Assembly (NCBI GenBank): GCA_002279355.1
Contig: NCBV01000004.1
Coordinates: 46,434 to 110,433, forward strand
Source of the DNA: Acidiphilium sp. 37-60-79
GTDB taxonomy: Bacteria; Pseudomonadota; Alphaproteobacteria; Acetobacterales; Acetobacteraceae
Reading direction: 5' to 3'
DNA length: 64,000 bases
Both the position numbers and the translations under genes were made by a program. Of this stretch, positions 38,468 to 46,928 are shown piece after piece (positions within the stretch are counted from its first letter, which is position 1; each line of letters begins with the position of its first letter). Under the pieces are notes generated by a model that worked only from the letters and a program-made list of their open reading frames with translations, made no database searches and was not told the origin of the DNA.

Positions 38468-39559
38468 TTAACAACGCCGACTGACGCACCAAAGATGCGT
38501 CAGTGACCCCAAAATTAGTGGAGAATAATTTCCACGCGACGGTTCTTGCGTTTCACCAAAGCCCTTGATCACGATGTCCTGCTTCGGCACGCCATCGGAA
38601 ACCAATTTGGCCGCAACCGCATCAGCGCGGCGGAACGACAGCTTTTCATTGTAAGCCGGCGTGCCCGACGTGTCGGTATAACCATTCACGTTCAGCGAGG
38701 TGACATGGGTGGTGCGCGATGCATCTGCCGCCTGCCCGATAATCTGAGTCGCACGCGGCGTCAGATTATATTTGTTCCAATCGAAGAACACGAGATAGGT
38801 GCGCGCCGGTGCTGGTGCCGGGGTCGCGACCGGTGCGGGCGCCGGAGCGGGCGGAGCAGGCGGTGCGGGCGGGAACAGCTGATAACGCAAGCCAACCAAG
38901 ATCACATTATTACCTGAATGCCCAACATTAATCACCGTCGCGGCAGGCGCGTCGAGATATTTACGGGTATGCGTCAGCTCAGTGTATGAATATTGAGCGG
39001 TAAGCGCGAGGCCCGGAACCTGTGTGATATTATAAGCAACACCCGCGCCAACATCGAACGCGAAGCTGCCATAAGTGCCGCTATATATGTCGCCATAGCT
39101 CGCCGGCAACGACAGATGTTGCCATTTCTGGTAAGCATAGCCAACACCACCGCCAATGAACGGAACAAAATTGGTGCCGGTCTGAAAGTCATAAAACCCG
39201 TTCAGGAACACGCCATAGGTGTTCACACCGCCATGAACTGGGTTGGCGCCATTATAATTATCGACCGATTTGCTGGCATTGTTGCGAAAGAAATCGCCAT
39301 CCACCTCAATGCGAATGCCGTTGCCCAGACCGTAGCCGATGCCAACTTGGCCAGCATAATCCGGACGGAATTGGAAGTGACCGGACTGGCCGAGGCTCGC
39401 TGGCGCGTAACTATAATGCTGGTTCATCATCAGATCGGTACCAAGACCGAGGCTGACATAAGGCCCGGTAACGGGTGGCACCTGCGCCAGGGCAAGACCC
39501 GGCAAGGCGACGACGGCGAGTAGGCTGGCTGCACCTAACAATTTGGCTCGAAGACGCAT
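38468..39559 (-). CDS. OmpA-family outer membrane protein with a frameshifted C-terminus
   Basis: 363 residues as read. Signal peptide MRLRAKLLGAASLLAVVALPGLALA, an eight-stranded beta-barrel region rich in Tyr/Gly (to about residue 225), a Pro/Ala linker, and an OmpA peptidoglycan-binding domain (FFDWNKYNLTPRATQII, VNGYTDTSGTPAYNEKLSFRRADAVAAKL, IKGFGET). After GFGET the expected tail is lost: the conserved ending NRRVEIILH-stop exists just downstream but in another frame (stop at 38515-38517), and about 14 family residues are missing. A deletion not divisible by three is the simplest cause. As read, an unrelated tail runs through a hairpin to 38468. The protein might still fold but its peptidoglycan domain is doubtful. 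GGAGTG precedes ATG 39559 by five bases. Confidence 0.85.
   Translation of the reverse strand: MRLRAKLLGAASLLAVVALPGLALAQVPPVTGPYVSLGLGTDLMMNQHYSYAPASLGQSGHFQFRPDYAGQVGIGYGLGNGIRIEVDGDFFRNNASKSVDNYNGANPVHGGVNTYGVFLNGFYDFQTGTNFVPFIGGGVGYAYQKWQHLSLPASYGDIYSGTYGSFAFDVGAGVAYNITQVPGLALTAQYSYTELTHTRKYLDAPAATVINVGHSGNNVILVGLRYQLFPPAPPAPPAPAPAPVATPAPAPARTYLVFFDWNKYNLTPRATQIIGQAADASRTTHVTSLNVNGYTDTSGTPAYNEKLSFRRADAVAAKLVSDGVPKQDIVIKGFGETQEPSRGNYSPLILGSLTHLWCVSRRC
38481..38503 (-). terminator. Hairpin after the original ompA stop
   Basis: Perfect 8-base stem CTGACGCA / TGCGTCAG with a 7-base loop, 12 bases beyond the stop of the displaced ompA frame. In the current frame it is inside the coding region. 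No T-run follows, so it may be an mRNA-stabilising 3' stem placed before the intrinsic terminator. Confidence 0.4.
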
Positions 39560-39611
39560 GGGAACACTCCAATTTTTGTATGTCGAAGATAACTAAGGAT
39601 TCACAATCCAA

Positions 39612-39639
39612 ATTCAAGTAAAACGACCAAATACGTCAA
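39612..39639 (-). promoter_or_regulatory. Predicted promoter of the OmpA-like gene
   Basis: On the minus strand TTGACG (39639-39634), a 16-base spacer and TTGAAT (39617-39612) form a reasonable sigma-70-type promoter in an AT-rich stretch, giving a leader of roughly 45 bases before ATG 39559. Pattern match only. Confidence 0.4.
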
Positions 39640-39669
39640 CAAAATGGCCAAATCGGCTTTGACCACCCG

Positions 39670-40269
39670 CTATCCGGCTTTGCACCCGAGAACTTGGAAC
39701 GAAACGATGCCGTTGGCAACCACCGCCGCACCCGGCTCGGACCGAACCAACCAACCATTAAACAATGTTTTCGCGTGGCTCTGCCCATCCGGCGCGGTGA
39801 CGGTCAAAAAAACCGCCGCATCAGGAATCGCACCCTTCGGGCGCACCACGCAGGCTTTGACGGCAATTTGCAGCGAATCGCGACTGAATGTTGACCCGAC
39901 TCTGACCTTCAATCGCCCCACCGCGCCATCTTCCTGATTTAATGCAGCAAGCACCGCAACATCGCGCGGATGCCAAACATTATCGGCGGGCGGCAACCCA
40001 GTTTGGTCGCCTCCAGCCGATGGTGCGGAAGAATTGTTCGATTGAGGACTCAAAGGCGGTTGCGCTGGAACGAGACCGGGTGGCGGCGCGGCCGGGGTGG
40101 CGACATTGGGCGGCGGTAGCGACGTGCTCGGCGCCGCGACCACCGGCGGCGCTGGCGGCACCACAATTTGATGAGGATCGCTCGATTGCGCCACCGCACT
40201 CGGCGACAGCGCAATGAGGTTCAGCATGATTGCCGCCGAGACCCCGGCGCGCAACGCGGCTGCCCTCAC
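39670..40269 (-). CDS. DUF2155 domain-containing protein
   Basis: 199 residues. An N-terminal hydrophobic signal segment (AIMLNLIALSPSAVAQS), a Pro-rich linker of about 60 residues, then the DUF2155 domain (VAVLAALNQEDGAVGRLKVRVGSTFSRDSLQIAVKACVVRP, AVFLTVTAP, KTLFNGWLVRSEPGAAV, FQVLGC). Two Cys may be paired in the periplasm. This family is an alphaproteobacterial periplasmic protein of unknown function, regularly beside NDUFA12 and mlaD genes as here. Its ATG overlaps the stop of the mlaD-like gene by 4 bases. Confidence 0.88.
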   Translation of the reverse strand: MRAAALRAGVSAAIMLNLIALSPSAVAQSSDPHQIVVPPAPPVVAAPSTSLPPPNVATPAAPPPGLVPAQPPLSPQSNNSSAPSAGGDQTGLPPADNVWHPRDVAVLAALNQEDGAVGRLKVRVGSTFSRDSLQIAVKACVVRPKGAIPDAAVFLTVTAPDGQSHAKTLFNGWLVRSEPGAAVVANGIVSFQVLGCKAG

Positions 40270-40808
40270 GGCTTCAATCCCGACGGTAGCGGGCTTTTCG
40301 GCGTCGCCGACGATGGCGCTGGGCCCGGCGATGCTGGCGAGCTACTTGTGCCCGCCGATCCGGCCAGATTGGCGGCGCTGAACACAAATTTGCCCAGCAG
40401 CGACTCGATGTTGATCGCCGACTGGGTTACCTTAATCGCTTGACCCGGCTTGAGCATGGTGTTGGACCCGCCGGGGGAGACCGACAAATAATCACTCCCC
40501 AGCAAAGACGCGCTTTCGATCGCGGCGGAGCTATCCCGCGGCAACTTCACGGTTGGGTCAACCGAGAATTTCACCATAGCGGCATAGGTCGCCGGGTTGA
40601 GCGTGATGGTGCTCACATGACCCACCGTGACGCCTGCGATTTTGACCGGCGAGCCAACTTCCAACGCGCCAACGCCGCCAAACTGCGCCGACAGGCTGTA
40701 TCCTGACACGGTTGTGGAGCCGCTCCGGGTAAACGCAAAGATCAAGAACGCAACAGCGGCGGCAATGACCACGAGGCCGGCGATGATTTCGGTCGTACGA
40801 CTACGCAT
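40266..40808 (-). CDS. mlaD: MlaD-like MCE-domain protein
   Basis: 180 residues: one N-terminal membrane anchor (EIIAGLVVIAAAVAFLIFAF) and one MCE domain (YSLSAQFGGVGALEVGSPVKIAGVTVGHVSTITLNP, KLPRDSSAAIESASLLGSDYLSVSPGGS). This is the periplasmic substrate-binding ring component of the Mla phospholipid transport system. The other mla genes are not adjacent, which is common in alphaproteobacteria. The C-terminus is a Ser/Pro-rich tail. Confidence 0.93.
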   Translation of the reverse strand: MRSRTTEIIAGLVVIAAAVAFLIFAFTRSGSTTVSGYSLSAQFGGVGALEVGSPVKIAGVTVGHVSTITLNPATYAAMVKFSVDPTVKLPRDSSAAIESASLLGSDYLSVSPGGSNTMLKPGQAIKVTQSAINIESLLGKFVFSAANLAGSAGTSSSPASPGPAPSSATPKSPLPSGLKP

Positions 40809-40863
40809 GATTTTTATCGAGTTCCAGCATTAAAAATAGAGATGCGGTGCAAATGCCCCGCAA

Positions 40864-41298
40864 TCATTCCGGTGTCCATGGCTGATACGCCGCCTTGGCC
40901 GATGCTTGACCGGCGGCCAGATAGTCATGTCCGGGCGGCCGATAGGCGCCCGGCGTGCCCGTCAAATTAGGCCGATAGGGCGCTTGCCAAGGCAGACGCG
41001 CGGCCATGGGCAAGGGCGCATCGGTCAGAAAATGCAGCCAAGCATGCCATTCCGGCGGGACCAGTGAGGCATCGCGTGCGCGGTTGGCGTAAACAACCCA
41101 ACGGCGCTTCCGGCCATCTGGACGGGTCGGACGGCGCTCTTCGAAATAGCGGTTACCGAGCTCGTCCGACCCAACGCCCAACCCGTGGCGCAACGTACCA
41201 AGCACCAAGCCTGGGTTTATGAAGAGCGCCCCTAACCCGCCCAAATCGGCGAGGGAGGGTTTTTGGCCTGGTTCGGTGGGCGCGATAGACTTTGACAT
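40864..41298 (-). CDS. NDUFA12 (17.2 kDa) homologue, NADH:ubiquinone oxidoreductase accessory subunit
   Basis: About 144 residues. The signature VGSDELGNRYFEER, KRRWVVYANRARDASLVPPEWHAWLHFLTDAPLP and the WQAPYRPNLTGTPGAYRPPGHD tail identify the alphaproteobacterial/mitochondrial B17.2 family, a supernumerary complex I subunit. ATG 41298 (MSKSIAPTEPGQ) is chosen; the frame is open to 41352. Lies upstream of mlaD and DUF2155, the usual alphaproteobacterial order, and diverges from the NrdJ-like gene. Confidence 0.93.
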   Translation of the reverse strand: MSKSIAPTEPGQKPSLADLGGLGALFINPGLVLGTLRHGLGVGSDELGNRYFEERRPTRPDGRKRRWVVYANRARDASLVPPEWHAWLHFLTDAPLPMAARLPWQAPYRPNLTGTPGAYRPPGHDYLAAGQASAKAAYQPWTPE

Positions 41299-41454
41299 GT
41301 GAGCTTTATACAGCGCGGTGCGCATGCGGTCTATGCCGCACTGCACACACAAATGGGTGAGAAATTTCGGGTATTTTGTGGTAGCTGGATAAAATCACCA
41401 CAATATGCAGTTTTCCCTCTGGCAGCGCGTTTCGAGTCGCGCTATCATCCAGTC

Positions 41455-42876
41455 ATGCGACAGATGCCCAGATCATCCCGCCGTCAGGTTCCCGCGCCAT
41501 GGCGCGGTGTTCGTCTGGCTACGCTGACGCTCGCATTGGGCGAGGATGGTCCCATGTCGGCGCGGGCGATGATCCCGGCGAGCTGGCCGGAGCGATGCGC
41601 GGCGGGGTTACTTGCAATGCGCCCCCCGGTGGGGTCGGCGCCGGTTCATTTGATTGATGCGGCGATGGGCTGGATTAGGCCATTGATGGATCGCGCCGCC
41701 CTGTTGGGGTTGGATTTGACGGTGCTGCATGCGGCGCTGCGCGATCGTTGTGCGGCGCCGAGTGCCGGGGTTTGGCGGGGTGAGGCTGAGCGCGTGCCGG
41801 GCTTTGTGCTGAATTTGCCGCAATTTATCGATGCCGATGGTGGGTTTGACCAAGAACGGTTCGGGGCGGTGGCTGAGGCGGCGGTGATTGCGTTGGCGTT
41901 GATCGCGCCGGAGGCCCCGGATGTGGCGGTGGGGGTGGCGGATTTGGCGCTGTTCCTTGCGCAGTTGGATTTGGATTACGGCTCTGAGGCGGCGCGGGAG
42001 CGGGCTTGTGCGGTTGCAGCGTTGCTCGCGGCGCATGCGGATTGGGCTTCAGCGCGGCTGGCGGCGTTGGGGCTGCGGCGGCATCGGCGGGTGTTGGGGA
42101 TTTTGCCGGCGGGTGCGGTTGAATGTTTGTTGGGGGTTGAGACGATTGGGATTGCGGCGCCGATGAGTGCGCTCGATGACGAGGGTCATTTGGCGCGGTG
42201 GGCGCAAGCGCGGCTGGCGGCGCGGGGGCAGAGTGCGGCGGTGGCGCTGGCGCGGAGTTTGGCGGGGCATGATCCGTTCGGGGTTGCTGATGCGGCGGCG
42301 GTGCGGGCGATGGTTGAGGCGTTGACTCCTTATTTTGGCGCGATGCCGGATTTGCCGGTTTGGCAAGGTATGGCAGTGCCGCGTGGCGGGGAGGCGCGGC
42401 GCGCGGCGCTGCCGGCGCGGCGCGCCGGCTATACGCAGAAGGTGAGTATTGGCGGGCATAAATTTTTGCTCCGCACCGGTGAGTATCCGGACGGGCGGTT
42501 GGGCGAGGTTTTTATCGCGCTACCGAAAGAGAGTGCGGCGGTGCGGGGGTTTGCGGATAGTTTTGCGATCGCGCTGAGTGTGGGGTTGCAGCATGATGTG
42601 CCGCTGGCGGCGTATTTGGATGCGTTGGCGGATAGTAGTTTTGGGGCAGCGGGGGTGGTTGAGGGTGATCCGGCGATCAGTCATGCGGCCTCGCCGGTGG
42701 ATTATGTTTGTAAGCATTTAGGCGCGAATTATTTGGGGCGGCAGGAAAGTGCTGATCCAATGGAGGCTGTTGAAGCAGAGGCGCCGTTATTACCGCTTGA
42801 TTTGCCGGAGGATCGGCCTCCGGTGGAGCCGGCGCGGCCGCGCCGGGTTCGGGCCCATTTGAAATTGGTGAGTTGA
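41455..42876 (+). CDS. Degenerate NrdJ-like protein with C-terminal TSCPD domain
   Basis: About 473 residues. Residues 325-430 form a clear TSCPD domain of vitamin-B12-dependent ribonucleotide reductase (GYTQKVSIGGHKFLLRTGEYPDGRLGEVFIALPKESAA and FAIALSVGLQHDVPLAAYLDA, DYVCKHLGANYLGR, quoted in parts). Residues about 118-230 weakly echo the NrdJ barrel (LNLPQFIDADGGFDQERF, ADLALFLAQLDLDYGSEAAR, ILPAGAVECLLGVETIGIA). The redox-active and thiyl-radical cysteine motifs and the C-terminal CxxC of NrdJ are not seen, and the protein is under half the usual NrdJ length. It is thus a paralogue with lost catalysis; a regulatory or new role is possible. ATG 41455 is an assumed start. The RidA gene follows after 3 bases. 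Confidence 0.75.
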   Translation: MRQMPRSSRRQVPAPWRGVRLATLTLALGEDGPMSARAMIPASWPERCAAGLLAMRPPVGSAPVHLIDAAMGWIRPLMDRAALLGLDLTVLHAALRDRCAAPSAGVWRGEAERVPGFVLNLPQFIDADGGFDQERFGAVAEAAVIALALIAPEAPDVAVGVADLALFLAQLDLDYGSEAARERACAVAALLAAHADWASARLAALGLRRHRRVLGILPAGAVECLLGVETIGIAAPMSALDDEGHLARWAQARLAARGQSAAVALARSLAGHDPFGVADAAAVRAMVEALTPYFGAMPDLPVWQGMAVPRGGEARRAALPARRAGYTQKVSIGGHKFLLRTGEYPDGRLGEVFIALPKESAAVRGFADSFAIALSVGLQHDVPLAAYLDALADSSFGAAGVVEGDPAISHAASPVDYVCKHLGANYLGRQESADPMEAVEAEAPLLPLDLPEDRPPVEPARPRRVRAHLKLVS

Positions 42877-42879
42877 ACC

Positions 42880-43338
42880 ATGTCGATCCATGCGCGTTTG
42901 GCTGAACTTGGAATTTTGCTCCCGACACCGGCGGCACCGGTCGCGACGTATGTGCCGGTGGTGGTGCATGGGGGGATGGCGGTGGTGAGCGGGCAGTTGC
43001 CGATGGAGGCTGGGGCGCTCGCGGTGACCGGCAAGCTGGGGGCTGGGGTTGAGTTGGCGGCGGGGCAGCGTGCGGCGCGGCTTTGTTTGATCAATGTGTT
43101 GGCGCAGTTAGAGGCGGCGTTGCCGGGCGGGCTCGATCAGGTGGTGCGGATTATTCGGCTGGGCGGGTTTATTGCGGCGACAGCGGATTTTACCGATCAT
43201 GCCAAGGTGATGAACGGGGCTTCGGATTTGGCGGTGGAGATTTTTGGCGAGCGGGGGCGCCATGCCCGCTCGACCGTGGGTGTCCCTTCTCTCCCCCTCG
43301 ATGCGGCCGTGGAGATCGAGGCGCTGATCGGGCTTTGA
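42880..43338 (+). CDS. RidA family protein
   Basis: 152-residue YjgF/RidA-fold protein: VVVHGGMAVVSGQLPMEAG, ARLCLINVLAQLEAALPGGLDQVVRIIRLGGFI, and the active-site arginine in RHARSTVGVPSLPLDAAVEIEAL. Members hydrolyse reactive enamine/imine intermediates from PLP enzymes. It starts 3 bases after the NrdJ-like gene and is probably co-translated with it. Confidence 0.92.
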   Translation: MSIHARLAELGILLPTPAAPVATYVPVVVHGGMAVVSGQLPMEAGALAVTGKLGAGVELAAGQRAARLCLINVLAQLEAALPGGLDQVVRIIRLGGFIAATADFTDHAKVMNGASDLAVEIFGERGRHARSTVGVPSLPLDAAVEIEALIGL

Positions 43339-43356
43339 TTACATACATCACAGCGC

Positions 43357-43974
43357 TCACATCGCAGCGCTGGGGCGCTCGTTGATGCGGTCACGCCAGG
43401 ATTGGATATGGGGGTAGCCGGCTTCGCCGGGGCGGAATTTCATAAGTTTGGCAAATTCGATGCCGCAAAAGGCGGTGATGTCGGCGATGGTGAAATTTTC
43501 GCCGAAAATATAGGGTTGGCTGGCGAGGGTATTGTTCAGCCAGCCCATCACTTCGGCGAGTTTTTCTGATTGTTTTTGCCCGAATTCGGGGAATTGCGGC
43601 ACTTCGAGGGTGGCGAGGCCGGGATGGCAGTGGCGGATCCAATTCGCGATGGGCGCGAGGAGGTGAAATTCGATGCGACGATCGGTCATTTCGATGAAAG
43701 CGCGCTCGGTGGCGTCACGGCCCATGAGATTGGGCTCGGGGACGAGCCCTTCGAGATAGGTGCAGATGGCGCGGGTTTCGCCGAGATTGCGGCCATCATC
43801 GAGTTCGAGGATGGGGACGCGTGCGAGGGGGCTGCGGGCGCGGAAATTCTCGGATTTATGTTCTAAGCTGTTGAGATCGATGGGGATTTCTTCGATACCG
43901 GTGATTTTTTTCTCGGCGATGAACATATGCACGCGGCGCGGGTTGGGGGCGCGGGGGGCGGTGTAGAGTTTCAT
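43357..43974 (-). CDS. Glutathione S-transferase family protein
   Basis: 205 residues. Thioredoxin-fold N-terminus MKLYTAPRAPNPRRVHMFIAEK, glutathione-binding segment ARVPILELDDGRNLGETRAICTYLE (cis-Pro and the Glu-Thr pair), and an all-helical C-terminal domain with YIFGENFTIADITAFCGIEF (N-capping box Asp). Start ATG 43974 has GGAGC six bases upstream. Convergent with RidA across 18 bases. Substrate unknown. Confidence 0.92.
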   Translation of the reverse strand: MKLYTAPRAPNPRRVHMFIAEKKITGIEEIPIDLNSLEHKSENFRARSPLARVPILELDDGRNLGETRAICTYLEGLVPEPNLMGRDATERAFIEMTDRRIEFHLLAPIANWIRHCHPGLATLEVPQFPEFGQKQSEKLAEVMGWLNNTLASQPYIFGENFTIADITAFCGIEFAKLMKFRPGEAGYPHIQSWRDRINERPSAAM

Positions 43975-44113
43975 TTTTTGCTCCGATGATGTGGCGGGCG
44001 GACGATTTTCCGCGCCAAATTCACCATGGTTTGCACGGTTGGGCAAATCTTGCTCCCGGCGGGGCTTTTTATTATGATATCGTAATGAATTGGTCGCAAA
44101 TCGGTGCAGAAAC

Positions 44114-44740
44114 TCAGCGCGCTTTGAAAAACGGGCTGTAGCGATGGCCGGGAAGCTGCGGGCGCTGGAGCGGGGGATATTTTTGCTGCAAATAATCGAA
44201 CAATGTGAGCGGGGTTGGCGGTGGTTTTGGCGGGCGTTTGGGGCGCGGCGGGCGCGGTTTGGGGGTGGGGCGGGGGCGCGTTGGCAGGCGGAGATAGGCG
44301 GGGAGCGCAATGCCGAGTGTGTGGCAGAGTGGGCGCAGCACGCGGCCGAGTTGCGGGGTTTGGGTGACCAGGGCGGTCATATCGGCGGTTTCGATCAGAT
44401 GGCGGAGCTGGGAGGCGGCGCCGGGAATTTGATGACCGGGGAGCAGCCGGACGAGCCAAAAGCGCGTGCGCGGCAGGGTGATGGGTGCGGGCGCCACACT
44501 TGGTTTGCACGCGGGGGCGCGGGTGCGGATGCGGGTGGCGCGGGTGGGTGGGGGGTTGGTGGCGAGGGTGCAAAAGCGGTGGAGCCAATAACCGATCCGG
44601 GTCCAAATGAGGCGAATGAGCACAGGGTTGATGCGGCGCAAAATGCCTTGGTCGGCGATGATTTTGCGCAGCATGGTGAGGATCACCGTGACGCTATCGG
44701 CAAGATCGGTCGCGCTGGCGATGTTATTCGATCCGGTCAT
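44114..44740 (-). CDS. Conserved-looking hypothetical protein
   Basis: About 208 residues from ATG 44740 (MTGSNNIASATDLADSV). Helical N-terminal half (ILTMLRKIIADQGILRRINPVLIRLIWTRIGYWLHRF), Pro-Thr-Arg linker, a block RFWLVRLLPGHQIPGAASQLRHLIETADMTALVTQTPQLGRVLRPLCHTLGI and a long Pro/Arg/Lys-rich tail. I do not know a function. A similar architecture is, to my memory, common in Acetobacteraceae, but I cannot verify this. No clear ribosome site. Same strand as and downstream of the DUF4276 gene. Confidence 0.6.
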   Translation of the reverse strand: MTGSNNIASATDLADSVTVILTMLRKIIADQGILRRINPVLIRLIWTRIGYWLHRFCTLATNPPPTRATRIRTRAPACKPSVAPAPITLPRTRFWLVRLLPGHQIPGAASQLRHLIETADMTALVTQTPQLGRVLRPLCHTLGIALPAYLRLPTRPRPTPKPRPPRPKRPPKPPPTPLTLFDYLQQKYPPLQRPQLPGHRYSPFFKAR

Positions 44741-44834
44741 ATCGTTAATTTTGCACGACAGGGGGTTGCTGCGCAAGGGGATTTTGATGGGGGATAGGGT
44801 TTGGTGTTTTTTGTTCGGTCCGCGGCCTTGTTTA

Positions 44835-45476
44835 TCAATCCATTTTTCGTTTGAGTTCATCGATAAACCGCCGTGCCCAGTCGGATGCGGCGGCGAGCTT
44901 TTGCGGATTGATCGCGGCGAGGAGCTTAAATGAATGATTGGCTTTATTGTAAGGGCTTTTGGCTTTGCAGTCGGCGGTGGCCTCGTGCAGGGCGCGGTAG
45001 AGGTCTGATTTAGCGATTGTTTCAATCGAGCGGTTTGCTGGTGGGAGTTTGTGTTCTTTGAAACCGGTCCCGAAAAATGTTTTTAGGGTGTCGCGGTCGG
45101 CTAGGAACCAGCTCTCCATGACTTGAACCATCAGGTGGCAATCATGATCGGCACTGTTGGCTGGTTTTTCCCAGCCATCGCCCTGGCGTTGGGCGAGATG
45201 TGACCAAGGCGCGTGATTGGCGGTATTTGCGTTGGGTTGCTGGTTGCTGGCGATTGGTGTTTCGCTATCGATTAGTAACATCGCGTTATCGCCTTTGGCG
45301 ATTGCGGTGCAAAAGGATTCTTAGGCGTTGCGTCGGCTACCGCAGGCGACGATGCGGGGGCGATTTTGCACACCTGACTTCGTTATGAAAGTGGTAAAAC
45401 CCTCTCGGCAGGCGGTTTTTAGTGAGGCGGTATCGCCGCCGCCTTCGACATAGAGTTTTACCGCTGATTTTACCAT
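44835..45476 (-). pseudogene. DUF4276 family protein, interrupted by an in-frame ochre codon
   Basis: A single 213-residue frame is broken by TAA at 45321-45323 (codon 52). Upstream half: MVKSAVKLYVEGGGDTASLK and PRIVACGSRRNA; downstream half: ESFCTAIAKGDNAMLLIDSETP, HLMVQVMESWFLADRDTLKTFF and the C-terminal DELKRKMD. DUF4276 proteins usually have an aromatic residue at the stop position, so Tyr (TAT/TAC) to TAA is likely. These proteins have a TOPRIM-like acidic core and are commonly paired with an OLD/AAA ATPase, as here: its ATG overlaps the ATPase stop by 7 bases. Probably a nuclease partner now inactive. Confidence 0.75.
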
Positions 45477-46633
45477 CGCGTGCCGCCGATTTCGCCCCGC
45501 GTCCAAAGCTGTCCCAGGCGATAATTCTCGAGCCATGGCTGTAATTTTTGTTTACTCAACCGCTCCAAAGTGGTGCCGTGCTCTGATCGTGTAGCAACCA
45601 GAACAGCCTCGGGCGTATCGGTGAGGGCATCGATCAACACATCGGAATGGGTTGTGACAATGAGTTGGGTTCGCTCGGATGCTTCTATGAGCAGTGTCGC
45701 GATGGTGGGCAATATATCGGGGTGAAGCCCTAATTCGGGTTCTTCGATGCAGATTAGTGGTCCGGGGTCGGGGTGGCACAGGATGGCGAGCAGGCAAAGA
45801 TAGCGCAAGGTGCCATCGGAGAGGCGGGTTGCTGGCACGGTGTAGCGCCCTTCGTGGAAGAAGACTTGAACTGTTCCTCCTTCGATTTGGACATCAAAAT
45901 CATCGATCCCGTCATAGAGCACGCGGAGTGCTTCAAGAAGTCGTTTTTTCACCAGCGGTTCGCGGCGCAACCGATTGAGCACCAATCCTAAATTACGGGC
46001 ATCGGGCTCGAGATGATCGTTAGGTATATCGGCCTTCTGGGGCAGGTGTGGCACGGTATAGCGCCCAAAGCTCCATTCCCGATAAAGCCGTATCTTGGCA
46101 AAGCTATTGCCCAGATAGGTTAGTTCTGGGTATTAATCCGGATCCTTGCGCTGTGACAAGATTGAGGCGGCGGGGTCGATATCAACCGGATGCATCGTCG
46201 TGTTGTGGCCCTTGAGATTGAGCAGCCCGCGACCGTTTTTGAAACGGTAGAAGTAGAGCGATTGTGGTTGACCTTGATATGGCGCCTCATTCTCTATTCT
46301 TTCGTCGGTGATTTCAAAGCGTTGGCCAGTTTCAGTGAAACTTAGTAGGTACCGTATGGGCATTGTTTGTTTTGGATAAGCGATGACGGCATCAATGGTG
46401 GCGATGGCTAGCTTGGTTGCTCCTTTCCAAAGCCAATCGCGAACGCCACCTCCGTCACGAATCGGGGTCAGGAGGTCTTTCGGGGTGGCGCGCAGCAGTT
46501 CGATTGCCTCGATCAGGTTGGATTTGCCGGAACCGTTCGGCCCTATGATGACGTTCAAGGGGCCAAGCGCGATGGGCTCTGCGGCATGGCCATAGCTTAG
46601 AAAATTAGTAAGGGTGATGCTGTTCAGGAACAT
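45470..46633 (-). pseudogene. AAA/OLD-like ATPase, interrupted by an in-frame ochre codon
   Basis: A 387-codon frame broken by one TAA at 46133-46135 (codon 167). Upstream half has Walker A LNVIIGPNGSGKSNLIEAIELL. The frame continues after the stop with YPELTYLGNSFAKIRLYREW, then ARNLGLVLNRLR, signature TRLSDGTLRYLCLLAIL, Walker B LICIEEPELGLHP and the H-loop LIVTTHSDVLID, all intact. A Gln codon (CAA) to TAA change fits RDP-Q-YPE in the family. Start ATG 46633 has AAGGAG eight bases upstream. With DUF4276 it would form a two-gene ATPase/nuclease module of defence type; at present neither gene is intact. Confidence 0.8.
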
Positions 46634-46928
46634 GATGCACTCCTTCGCGCCGCCAACCCGGTTCCACGGGCTGATATTTTGTGGGTTCTTAGAGGAAGAT
46701 GACCGGCTGCGCCATGGCTTCGCGAGGCGTCATTGTCGCTCGTGTAGTTTGACGGAGCCTGCGCCTCCGCCGCTGGCGGCTTTCGACCCAAGGCGGGCCT
46801 GGGCCAGCCCGGGACGTGATCTCAGAAGCAGACATCCAGCGCCGCCTAGTGCCGACAGCAACGCGCCTCATTCCGGTCACTGTCGATGGCTCTAGCCGAG
46901 CGGGAAAGCGGACAATTCGCCGACAAGG
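46634..46928. other. Non-coding stretch with degenerate repeated motif
   Basis: About 295 bases with no credible gene apart from the ribosome site of the ATPase. It contains words such as GGCGGCTTTCGACCCAAGG (46776-46794) and GGGAAAGCGGACAATTCGC (46902-46920) that resemble words on the other side of the membrane-protein gene (47400-47560). Confidence 0.4.

Noticed and set aside
43971..44606. Minus-strand ORF of 211 codons overlapping the hypothetical gene at 44114-44740
   Set aside because: Pro/His/Arg low-complexity translation in another frame; the alternative frame has a more protein-like composition.
25213..46135. Stop-codon reassignment (TAG and TAA inside three frames)
   Set aside because: Ordinary genes in the window end with TAG and TAA (for example the ligase with TAG, sucC with TAA), so a recoded genetic code is not supported.
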